DNA of 64,000 nt, taken from assembly GCA_030248295.1 (NCBI GenBank), contig JASANH010000770.1:806001-870000 (forward strand). Reading direction: 5' to 3'. The first letter of the stretch is position 1. Each line of letters begins with the position of its first letter. This DNA comes from Mesodorylaimus sp. YZB2_4 (Eukaryota; Nematoda; Enoplea; Dorylaimida; Dorylaimidae). This document shows, in pieces, positions 23,217 through 33,942 of this stretch. Position numbers and translations under genes: made by a program. The notes below the pieces were generated by a model. The model saw only the letters and a list, made by a program, of their open reading frames with translations, did no database searches and was not told the origin of the DNA.

Positions 23217-26200
23217 AGTCAGGGACTACCGCAATAACGTGTACATATTTGTCTGTGGCTTTGATTTTGGACCATTGTACTGTACATGCAGTGATCTACA
23301 TATGAATCAACCATCTCGGCATGCACCGCATGTGCCTTTGGTACATTGCAATGATAGCATTGCAACAAGAAAAAAGTGAAAATGTATCTTCAATAAGAAT
23401 CGGTCAGACGAAAACAAAAACTGCATTTTTTAAAGATACAAACTTAGACTGAAACTGTATCCTCTATCAGAACTGTAACAACGTTAGGTTCAGCATGTTT
23501 TGAAATGACATGTCCGACATTGGAGCGAGCTTTTTGAAATGAGATAGGCGAAGATCGGCAAGAGAAACCCGACTAAACTCTTGGTCTGGGACTCGCGGAT
23601 TTGAATAGAAGTGCATGCTCAAAATGTCCAAATTTTTTGACTTCTTGACTTTGACCGAAACCCTAAAAAAATTTGACTTTGACTGGGGCCAAAAATTTTT
23701 TTGAAATTGACACGCATAAAAACATACCGTACGATTTTGATGGAAATTTGACTTTGACATTGGGATCGCCCCTCCCGATAAAAACTGGTCGGGATTGAAT
23801 GTTGTGGAGGGGAAGGGGAGAGGAAGCAAATGGCAAGAGAGTGTTCCAGAAGGGTAAGCTGGAGAAACTTTGGCGGATGATTGAACTGGTGGGAAGGAAG
23901 GGATTTGTTTGCCAATTGGTGACTAATTCTATGCTTTTTTGCTTGCATGATTTTGAATGCAATTATTAACACTGCTCGAAACATTTGTGGCTCTACATTT
24001 GCTGGCTACTCGGGGCGGGCTGTAGGCTACCTACTGTAGTATAGCGTTTTAAAAGTGAAAAAACCACTCGGAAAATCCTGAACCTGGCCGGGATTGAGCG
24101 AGTCCCGATCCCGATCCCAAAAAAGTGACCCCGATAGAACGCTAACATTGACGTCAATTGCAACACTAGAGGTAATTTAACTATTTTGGGATACGTAATT
24201 TGGACACCTACTACTGCAGATGCAAAACTATGGCTGGCCATCAGCACAGCACACTGTAATCAGTTACGACTGGTTCCATTGGCGTATCACGATGATCAGT
24301 GCTTTGCCTGAGCCTGGCCTCTGAACTTTATTGAGCTCTCAATATTTGACGTGAGGACGGAATGTAGGGAGCTGTGCTTCCATATCTTCACTGGAACGTT
24401 GCCATCACGGTGTTCGCGGAAATTTTTTGAACTCAAAATTTTTCTGGATAAACGTGTAAATACGAGACTCGCGTGAGCCAGGGTCGATTCTTCGACTTAC
24501 AATCCACGTGTTTGTGCTCGTTCGCGCACGCTAACAGGGACATTCAATTGTTTGTTATGCACTACAGTATAGCATGAGATCAGCAGGCAATACTTTAGGC
24601 CAGCCAGCCAGAAGGACTGCGCAAAAACACTAAATTCCCCCTTCCCCTGCTTGTTTCCCCATGGACAACAAGCAAGCCAAGTTTCAATATCCCAACGACG
24701 AATTCGTAGTTTTTTGAAGTGAGGGATCATGTACGACAGAGGATTGCCAGAACTCCTGCCCATTATCGCTAACTGCGTGGCATTGATCACGCAGCGCAGA
24801 ACACTGTTTCATCCCTAGCGCTTGCAAAATTCATGCTCATTTGGCTGAGATGTAAGCAGATCCCACTGGACCCACCCTGGCATGGGTGGGGGGGGGACAT
24901 ATAGTTTCAACGCCTTTTGCATTCCGGTCTTCCGTTGGTCTTTACTTTCAGATACAGCAGTTACTGAAAAAATCTTCCTGTCATGTTACCTAAAGAAGCA
25001 ATTGCGTAGTACACTGAATAGGTTTTCAGCAAAACTATTTCAATCTGCAGCAGAAAAGCATTTTGACAAGCGCATGTTGGTGGACATGAATAAATAAACA
25101 TTCACAAAACATCTACAGAGTGAACCTGTCCACGTGGTAAACTTCTAAAATATGAAACAAAACACCCTTACGTGATGGAATGCACGCAAAAAGCGGGATG
25201 TCCAAGGGAAAGAGGAGTAGCAGAAAGTTGATCACCTGATACCCAAATATACAAAAATGAGCCAATAAGTTATATCATATAATTAATTGGTTAAGGAAAT
25301 CTGTCGCCCATATGAACTACCCATTAAAAAAGTAAACGCAGTATAAGGTAAAAAATATGTAATAACCTTTCGAGTTTTGGGCTCGGAGGACGTTGCGATC
25401 TTCACGAATTTTGTGACGTCACTGCCCACACTAAAATAGAGAAATTGAAACACTAATTTAAAAGTATACTGTGTAAGTACGACAACGCGTGCAAACAGGT
25501 ATTGTGCTGGTTCACACATGCACACACACACACACAAGCAGCACAACAGCAGTACAGTAGAGACACATTAGACATTACCTACACCAATCGCCTTCAAGAT
25601 TTGGTTGCCCAGACTGCAGTAATGAATAAGAGAAAAGGGTTATAACTCAAAGAGATATGTTACGCATTTGTTACCGACTAAATATCACTCCAATGTACAT
25701 ACCCGTAACTACTACTGAAGATGTTAAAAACTATGGCTGGGTATCAGTGCAGCACACTGTAAACAGTACCAACTGATAACATTATTCCATAACTAACCTT
25801 GGCGTATGTATTCAGAAAATAACTTATCACAAGCGCTTCGTGCTTTAACCAGCGCACCCAGGCGGCGGGAGACATGACATGAGACATGGAGGAAGGCAAG
25901 TCTCTCGACTACGCCGCTGAAACATCAACCCGATTGGTTGACGTTTCCCGGCAAAGGGATAAATTCGATCTCCCGACCGCCAGTAATGATGGTTAGAGCA
26001 CGAATAGACACAGGCATCCCCATGAACCTATCTCCCCTGGGTGTGTGAGCTTTTAAAAATTCTTGTTAAGCAGCGTAACGCCCTGATGTCCTTCGGGCCT
26101 TTGCACCATTGCAACAATCATGGAAGTATATGTTGCACAGCATATGTTCAGCATATTTACCATGGATTGCACTCTACTGTTGTGAGCAGACTTTTTATGT

Positions 26201-26801
26201 GTCCTCCACCCTTGAGCGCTTTCTGCGTTTTGCGGGGAAGTAGCTCAATCAAGTTCGAGCGGCTGTTGAAGATCGTGTTCATCTGTATCTCACCTAAGAG
26301 TGACCTCAAAAGCTGCTGTGCTTATGGCTATACACTTCAGCATTTCACAGCATCCACTACCAATCACATATAACCCGTTACTAGACCTTTGATGCAACAG
26401 TCGTGCACACCGCTTTGCAGAATAAGCTACCTTTAGTATGGAGGCTCGATCCTTTGCACGGAGCTGGCAGTTGGGAACGTTACCTGTCAGGGTAATGTTT
26501 CAGCCATGGACTAGGTCGGAAGATCTGGGTGGCTGTCCTGGGTTTGCGACGTGGTTAAAAAGCTCTACCAGTCACTCCCTCCAGTAATATGGACCCAGAC
26601 GTACAGTATTACACTAGTGCGTCACCAGACCTGACCTTGGTGACCCCCCCCCCCCCCCCGTGATCCTGGTCTCGTGTCTCCGACTCTGTTCCTCTGCAGA
26701 TTTCCACATTCGGGCTTGCCAGTGGGCGAGAAGGGAGTGATAGGAGGCTCGAGAGACAAGAAATGTTGATGACGTTGCAAACAATGATCGCACAAAACAG
26801 T
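23217..26801. other. intergenic, diverged repeats
   Basis: I see no gene. A repeated segment containing AAACTATGGCTGG and GCAGCACACTGTAA occurs near 24230 and again near 25730. There are G or C homopolymers near 24888 and 26645 and a (CA)n run near 25517. Confidence 0.4.
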
Positions 26802-26957
26802 AAGCACCCATCAGAGGAGCACGACCAAATCGGAGCCTTACAGGCTCTTAAAGAGTCCCAAATGGTTCAAAAATGTGGTGCGCATTGCAAAAGATCAGCT
26901 TCTGCCCAGCTCAACAGTAGTTTGCCGATTTGGTCGTGTCCTTCTGACGGGTGCTCA
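26802..26957. mobile_element. short MITE with ~32-bp inverted ends
   Basis: Left arm 26803-26833 and right arm 26925-26956 are near-perfect reverse complements. Both contain CACGACCAAATCGG preceded by AGCACCC(A/G)TCAGA. The interior is under 100 bp and has no ORF. The whole reads as a miniature inverted-repeat element. Confidence 0.65.
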
Positions 26958-27290
26958 TTATCCTGTTCAATCATTTATTAGAGAGATCGTCATCACTGCT
27001 ACGACCTTGTAGCTCATTCTGCAAGCCTTGTTCACTGCTGTCGGCCAAGTACTGTAGGTTTTATCCAGTTACTAACTCCTCAATGAAGCTTTCTTGCTAA
27101 GTAACCATAAGCTCAGTTGAAAAGGCGGCAAAATCCTGAAGTATAGATTTGAAACTCGTTATAACTTCAAGGCAACGAACATTTGTCCACTCGTCATAAC
27201 TTGGAATTGATTATTACACAAGTATTTTGCTTTGCTTTGCTTTGATTATGCGAAAGGGTGCAATAGGTTTAAAAATCCGCATTAACTTAC

Positions 27291-28965
27291 CAACTATAAT
27301 GATAATAATTATACAGACGATGGCGCAGAGGATGATGATCATCTGAAATATATAGTCGGGTTTAACAAGAAAAACGATCAGATAGACGCTGGGCACGCTT
27401 TTGCCCAGCATAATGTGTACTGTATTAAGTCAGTCAATCAGTCAGGTGTTTCCCGTGCTCCATGTGCGGACGCTGTTTTGTTCATTACATAGTTACTCAG
27501 CTCTAATTGGGCACGCACTATGGGGCCAGATATTTCGGCTCACTACGCATTGACAAAAACTAGATTCTGGTGTATGTAAATTTGATAGTGAGTCACTTTT
27601 GCCCTCGCCAGGCTGTTACTTTGCCATTTTTATGAAGTACACTATGATCAAAGAAACCAATTATTCGTAGGTGCAATTTTAGACTAAGGAGGCGTAATGC
27701 AATAAAATCCAGTCGCTTTCGCCCACTGACTATCTCGTTATGTGAGTTCTTAAATTTCTGGAACACGATCCATGCCAAGTTCCCGCACCTATGTCTGCTC
27801 ATTTTCTGGTTAGCTGGAGGAAAGTGAGCTGCGCTCTTGGCATGTGCTTTCACTGTGATCAATACCTTCCTATCCCATCACCATATACTGAAGTGAAGTA
27901 AAGAAAGAAAAAAGAGAAAAGCTGTTAGAGCGCTACGAAACCGCCGGCCTGCCAAGCAAGGAGCCATAGGGATATCGACTCTAGGTGCATATGGAGCACC
28001 TCGTATTGACGTCATTGCAATCGCGCCTTAGTTGCACACACATATACGCTGCAAATCATGCAGAAAATGTGCATAACGAATAGCTGTTGCTTCAAAAAAG
28101 ACTGCAAGAATAGTTTCTGAGTAGTATATCCCAGGGACAGATTGCAAGCAATGATAATGAAATAGATTGGTTTGGATCTCTCTGGACCACAAGTTCGTGG
28201 GAGAAATAGTGGTTATGCCCGCCATACATAGTCTTGTGTCACGTGTTCCGTCAGTAGTCTTACTTCGCGAGACCCAAGGAGAAAATGAAGGGCAGGTTTT
28301 GTATAACTAGCACTGTATTGATCACGACTAGCAAGGCGCGTGTCTAAGGCGGCCGGAAGTCGTCTGGACTTCAGAGCAGAAGACAAGCGCGGACTTGTCT
28401 TTACCTCGAGCCGCCATCGCTTATTTGACTCGAGCATCTGAGAGGCCACGAAAGTGCGTGTGTATACAGCCGACTATCCTGTCAATTATCCAATCCGGGG
28501 CGTATCCTAGCTAGATCCCGCAACTTAGTTACGGAAAAGTGCACCGAGCTTATGCCACCTGACATGGCTTACCTTGCAATTTTTCCACCAGTATTTTCTT
28601 TTCAACGTAGCGGCGCTTTTCTCAAATTGCGAAGCGCCTTCTTGCAAAGCGTCTGGAATAAAACGCGGTTATGATTGTGCGGACCAGGTTCAGATTTTCA
28701 GGGCGCACATACCAGCTCTGTCATCCAACTGCGAAAGTTTGGAATCGCGCTCCAATACTTTCTCCACATTCACTTTCATAATACCGACAACCTGACTTGC
28801 AGATCGTAAAGCACCAGGGCAGACAGAGAAAAATACAAAACCTGGGCCCAAAACCGTACCTCGTCCACTTGGGCTTGGGTTTGCTGCAAGCGTTTACTTT
28901 GTTGACGTGGTTGAGCACCACCAGCATCACCAGTTGGGCCAGCGCCAGCAGCTCCTGGTTGTGAC
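27291..28965 (-). CDS. snb-1: synaptobrevin (VAMP, R-SNARE)
   Basis: Four exons are clear: 28860-28965, 28713-28791, 28573-28652 and 27291-27342. Splice sites and phases all match. They encode a Gly/Pro/Gln-rich N-terminus and then the R-SNARE motif: [50 protein letters not shown], and the membrane-proximal [10 protein letters not shown]. The tail anchor is [17 protein letters not shown]. The zero-layer arginine (LDDRAD) is present. The protein bridges vesicle and plasma membrane with syntaxin and SNAP-25 in exocytosis. The wording is closest to nematode SNB-1. The ATG exon upstream of 28965 was not found. It must end two bases into a codon. The last few residues after the anchor are also unplaced: either a tiny 3' exon, or readthrough at 27290 to a stop near 27214. 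Confidence 0.93.
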
Positions 28966-29455
28966 CTATGTGAACAATATTTTATTTTATTTCACGTAAA
29001 ATACATCTTATGGGGTTTGGTTTTCTATTTTCTAAACTTCTTTGTCATAACTTACATCTTCGAGCGAGAGTGACCGAAAAACTTCAATTAAACAAAATAA
29101 CTCGAATCTCTTTTCACAGGCGAAGCGAAATTAATAGTTTCACGCAGCACAAAACCAATATAATTTATGAAAATTATCTGCGATGGTGGCGTGAACTGAC
29201 AGCGAAAGTCGGATGCGCGACACAGCAAAGCGGAGAAGCGTGAATAATCCTATCCTGTCCTTTATCGATCCGCTTACGCCAGAACAAGTTGGGTCTCGAA
29301 TAAAAGCAAGAGTGCCTGCGAATCATCAACCAACGAACGAAAGAGCGGGATATTCGAAAAACATAAATTCTTGAAGCATGTCGATGTCTTATTCGGGAAA
29401 GCTAAAGCTTCATTATCGAATGTCATGATATGGGGCGAAAGACATATTATTGATA

Positions 29456-30334
29456 CTGCAAATCACTTTAATTTCGCGGTTCTGGACTTTTGCTAAATTT
29501 CGCGGATGCATATTTTCGCGGTTTCTGGCTGACCGTCAGTCATCAGTACTGGTTATGCATATGATGAATCTCCCGCTGATACTCCAGACTGCGTGGGAAG
29601 GTTCGATCTCTTTAAAGAACACAATCAGCTCCGTTATACCTGCTTTCCTGCACGTAGGAGCTTCAACCATTAGGTGCGTAAGGAGCCGGCTGGGTGGTCT
29701 AGCGGTGAAAGGCGTGTGTGACAGTTTGCTTGGCAGAGCTGGAGACCATCAGCCTGGATTGAACTCTAGCCATCTGAGAACTTGGTCAAGTTCCCTTTGT
29801 GCCTTGCACGCCTGTTGGTGGGTGACTCTCTCTATCCATTCGGTGTCCATGAACGAGGAGAGGTCTTGTGGGGCGAGGGACTCTCGAACCCAGACCCCTC
29901 ATGGGGCTGGGTAGGTACCCCATGGGGTAGCCACCGACATCGCGGATTAGAGATCAACACGCGCTCTTGCTATCCCGGATGGGCCCTGGTTGATGGCAAG
30001 ATGAGGTTAGCTAAGAAGCCCCCAACCCGCGGGAAAAGGGACAAAAATTGAATCTCTCTGCAAGGCCAGGATGGGTCGAAAAAATTTGATGTGGAAGGAG
30101 CTGTGAATGGATACGCCTAAGCATTAAAAAATGATTTTACTCACTGGAACTTGCAAGAAATTCCAAAAAAAATAAAAAAACCGTAAGCAACTACCAAAAG
30201 TGGATCTCAGGTTGTCAGGGATCAAACCATTGCATGCTCAATGGGTTCAAGGTTTTCTACATAAAAATTTCGCGGAAGGAAATTTTCGCGGTCCGGGCCA
30301 TCCGCGAAAACCGCGAGATTAAAGTGATTTACAG
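29456..30334. mobile_element. TA-flanked MITE (Tc1/pogo-like ends) hosting a SINE
   Basis: The left end CTGCAAATCACTTTAATTTC and the reverse complement of the right end differ at two of the first 20 positions. Both ends continue into CGCGGTT. Each side is flanked by TA (29454-29455 and 30335-30336), the usual target of Tc1/mariner-pogo elements. Several TTTCGCGG motifs sit inside each end. There is no transposase. A SINE-like segment (about 29687-30055) occupies the middle. Confidence 0.75.
29687..30055 (+). repeat. tRNA-derived SINE-like repeat, copy 1
   Basis: The head looks like a tRNA promoter: an A-box-like GGTCTAGCGGTGAAAGGC and, about 60 nt later, a B-box-like GGATTGAACTC. The body is GC-richer than the surroundings. 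It aligns over about 350 bp with the reverse complement of 54791-55171, sharing CACAGTTTGCTTGGCA, CGCCTTGC and ATCCCGGAT. It lies inside the TA-flanked MITE, so it inserted later. Confidence 0.65.
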
Positions 30335-30864
30335 TATGCATTCTGCAAATACTCCCTTTACTAACCCAGCCTGTGGGATTTGAAATGTGGAAGACCCAAG
30401 AGTAGTGCGTGCCTTATAGGATTTCCAACACGTCTGTCGTGTATGTTCTTCTACTGTGCCTCCACACTATCAACAGGCGCGGTAGCTGCCTGTTTAGCCC
30501 AGCCACACAGACACGCAATGTTAAGCGGGCAACTTAGATCCTAAACTGGGTATTTTTGTTTAATGATGAGGGAGTGTTAAATGGGTACTCTTTATACTGC
30601 GCAACTAATGATGAAATTCTACGACTAACTGATCAAGCTGCTGATGAGGTTTTGAACTTGGGGCACTGTACTGAACGAGTGCTTTTATCAGTTAGGTCTT
30701 TTGGACATAAAAGAATGGATATACCATACCTGTTACTTTCGCAGTACCTAGATTTCGTGGGAGAAGGGTGCAGCAGAATACTGCAATTGTATATTCTACC
30801 TACTTTGATTTCCCTAACTGTAAGGACAGGATACAATAGTCTCTAGGCTCCAAGGGGCGTCGAG

Positions 30865-31819
30865 TAGTGCTGTTAAGCGTTAACGCTATTAACGAAATTT
30901 AACGCGTTAACGACATCGTTTTTGGTTAAGGTTATTAACGGTAACGATAACGATATCTATTTTCAGAGAACGCGTTATAACGGTAACGGTATCTTTTTTG
31001 TGTCGAATAAGGCGTTATTTGTGCATACACTACTACAGCGTCAAATTTAAAATCTGCCCTTGTTCCCACCTTTTTTCGCTTACAGCAATATGTAGTCGAG
31101 TCCATTTATAGTCACACCGGATAATGTCACAGTCCGGTTATTATCACAGGTTTTCAAAGTCCCGAGTTTCTTCCCTATACTTTGTGTGCATATTGAGTTC
31201 CCTTATTATCACGCTGAATTTGCCATAGTCCACTTACTGTCACATAAATTTCTTGGCCAAGCGGAATAAGTATGAGAAAAGAGTCACATTTTCACTCCTT
31301 TCAGTCTGAAACAAATGCAAAATTGTCAAAAATTAGGATTTCTTTCGAGAAAACGCTTGCATGAAGGCGCATGGCACCTTTATGCTTCAGCTTTGATCTG
31401 ACTGAACCTCATATTTTGGATTTCTTTGGTTACAAAAACTTTTGAAAAAGCGTTTCGTCTTTTAAAACGCGAGGGATATATGAAAATGATACGAAATGGC
31501 GATAAAACGCAAAAAAGTAAAATTTTGGCCATTTTAGAGTGTACTTCGGTTTTAGTCACGGATATTGTCACGTTTTCTTCCCGTCCGGAGCTGGTGATAT
31601 TAAGCGGACTCGACTGTAGCATGAGATGTCTGCTATTGGGGGGGGGGGGGGGGATTTTTCCGCATGCGCAGACAGAAAGTGTGAGTGTCAATGCTGGGTT
31701 GATAATATAAAAACGATATTTAACGCGTTAACGATTAACGGTAACGATATCTTTTTGGCAGGATATCGTTAACTGTATCCGATAAACGATATCTTTTTTC
31801 GCTAACGATGTCAACACTA
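30865..31819. mobile_element. hAT-like MITE with TTAACG-rich ends
   Basis: The left end begins TAGTGCTGTTAAGCGTTAAC and the right end, reversed, TAGTGTTGACATCGTTAGCG. GTCGAG is directly repeated on both sides (30859-30864 and 31820-31825). TTAACG/CGTTAA motifs are concentrated at both ends. The end sequence fits hAT-type miniature elements, although 6 bp is shorter than the usual 8-bp duplication. A second element is nested within it. Confidence 0.65.
31092..31619. mobile_element. nested pogo/Tigger-like MITE
   Basis: The right end, reversed, reads CTACAGTCGAGTCCGCTTAA. The left end has TGTAGTCGAGTCCATTTATA. TAATGTCAC/TTATCAC motifs recur inside. A run of G begins just beyond the right end. 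It lies wholly inside the element 30865-31819, so it inserted second. The ends are degenerate. Confidence 0.5.
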
Positions 31820-32497
31820 GTCGAGGTGTCACGGCTCACTATCAGTCCAGTTAACACTGCCGAAGTGGGCTTGGATGAATCCAAGCAGGCCGTGTGTCTT
31901 GAAATTGAGATACCAAACCTTTTACATCTATGAAATTCACGATCAGACTCACGTGGCCACAGAATACGGTCGACCGCATGCTCTGTTACGTGAACGCACA
32001 CGCATTCCACCTGGTGTACGCATATTCGCATACGCAAAGTGGCTTGTACGCATTACATACAATGCGTATTTTGATGCAAGCAATTTGAGCTTAGAACAAA
32101 TTGTTCAGAGTTTCTTTCCACCGAGGGCGGCGAGAGATAGGGCCAATGCACCTACAGTAAATGTCTGATTGTGAGCTTGGTTGCCATAACCTTTCAGTCT
32201 GGCATCACTCAAACACACACATCAGCCAGTGCGTTAGAAACCAAGTGTAGTGGAGCTATGCTCGAATCAGCGAACTGACTCATTCGTCAGAACTGCTGAA
32301 GATTGCGCAATCAAGATCCTTCCCAAATGAGCCTACGCATAGTACGAGGAATGCTCGTAAGAAGTATCAGCTCACAAAAGAGATATGCTTTTCACACAGT
32401 CGGTCGGTCAGTGACTTGTGTTTCTACAGAATGTCATTGACCGCTCCCCTGTAGGCTGCTTGAACCTAGAATGGAAGGTTTTGTCAAAAAGATGCTC

Positions 32498-32929
32498 ACA
32501 AGGGAACATCGCCAACCATAAAGTCGAACTTCGGAAAACCAAAAATTGTAACATGTTCCTAGGTGCAAAAGAAAGCTCTGTTCAAAATATCAGAGACGTC
32601 TGGCCAACTGGTCAGAAGTGGTCAGTGCTTAGGGCACTGTGAAATTTTAAATTTCACTGGATTTTGGGGTTTTTGAAAAAACCCGGAACCAGAGTGTTGG
32701 AAGCTTAAATTCGAAACTCTGAACCCAAAAACCGAGTTTGGAAAAGAACTCTGCATGTTTTCCTCAACGCTCGGCTTCCTTACCACACAAAACTCAAGGA
32801 CTTTGGACGCTGACTACTTCTAACCAGTTGGCCAGACGCCTCTAATATTTTGCACAGTGCTTTCTTTTGCACCTAGGAATATGTTACAATTTCTGGCTTC
32901 TCAAAGTTCGACTTAAAGGTTCCCTTGTT
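32498..32929. mobile_element. foldback element with ~125-bp arms
   Basis: Arm 32498-32625 and arm 32811-32929 are reverse complements at roughly 85-90 percent by eye. Shared blocks include AATTGTAACAT, TTCCTAGGTGCAAAAGAAAG and GTCTGGCCAACTGGT. The central loop is about 185 bp. There is no ORF. Confidence 0.8.
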
Positions 32930-33942
32930 CCCGTCTGGCGAAGTTTCGACAGACCCGCGAGTCGATCATGCTAGCGCGGACACTGAAAGTTTTTCCTTAG
33001 CGATCATCAAAATCCATCCTATAGCATGCCAAGCTGACCTGTTATTAGAATTCTTACGTGGGAGATTCAAGTGAAGAGCGTTTCAGAAACTGTTAAATGG
33101 GCTATGGAATCAAGGACCTCACTTTCAGCCTGTAACATCAGCCCGAGCAGTTGACGCCACCCCAAAAGGGGATCAATAGTTCTCCCACACTCGCCAGACA
33201 CCAGCAGAGACGCAGTCCCTGCAACTATATCATCTCCTACCTGCTTCCTTATCACTGGTTGCTACAGGTCTCGATTACATGCGTGGCATAGGTTATGTAC
33301 ATATAGGCAAGTAAAATTTTTTAACTACAGTATCTTTATTTCCTACCCGTTATGGCCTGCTTATTTCGCACATATCATATATCACAGCAAAAAATAGGCA
33401 AATACGAGTAAGATAAAGAACCTCAGGTAGGTGTACCTGCGAATTCAAAAAAAATGTGTGTTTTCTAAACCCGTTATCTGCCAATATATTTATAAATATC
33501 ATAACCATCGAAAAATAAGTCTCTCGATAATTGCAACGCAGCGAAACTTGGTTTTCAAATAAAAGTGAGCGACTTCAAAAAATAAGCTGTACGTCTGTCC
33601 ATACAGCAAGTAACTGTATGCTTGCACATTGCGCATGTACATCACATATACAAATGTTAGAGCAGGCGTCGGGTAGAAAAGACGGTATAAAGCAAAAAAT
33701 AAAAATACTAGCAATTTGCTAGGAGAAAAGTACTGTGAATACTACTGCACTCATCCTTTTGGGTATCTCAGGCAAACATACAATAAACGCCTGGAAACTG
33801 ATATTCACGCACATTGTACTATGCACTCCTCAATGGACACTCACTGGCCTAATGCAACCTTTCCAACCAAAGCACTACAAAAAAAATACACCTAACTCAC
33901 GTTCGGATCTCTCAGATTTCTTAACACACCCGTGTAAAATCG

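Noticed and set aside
29450..30051. Open frames of 154 and 89 codons
   Set aside because: They read across the MITE arm and the SINE; the apparent protein is repeat sequence.
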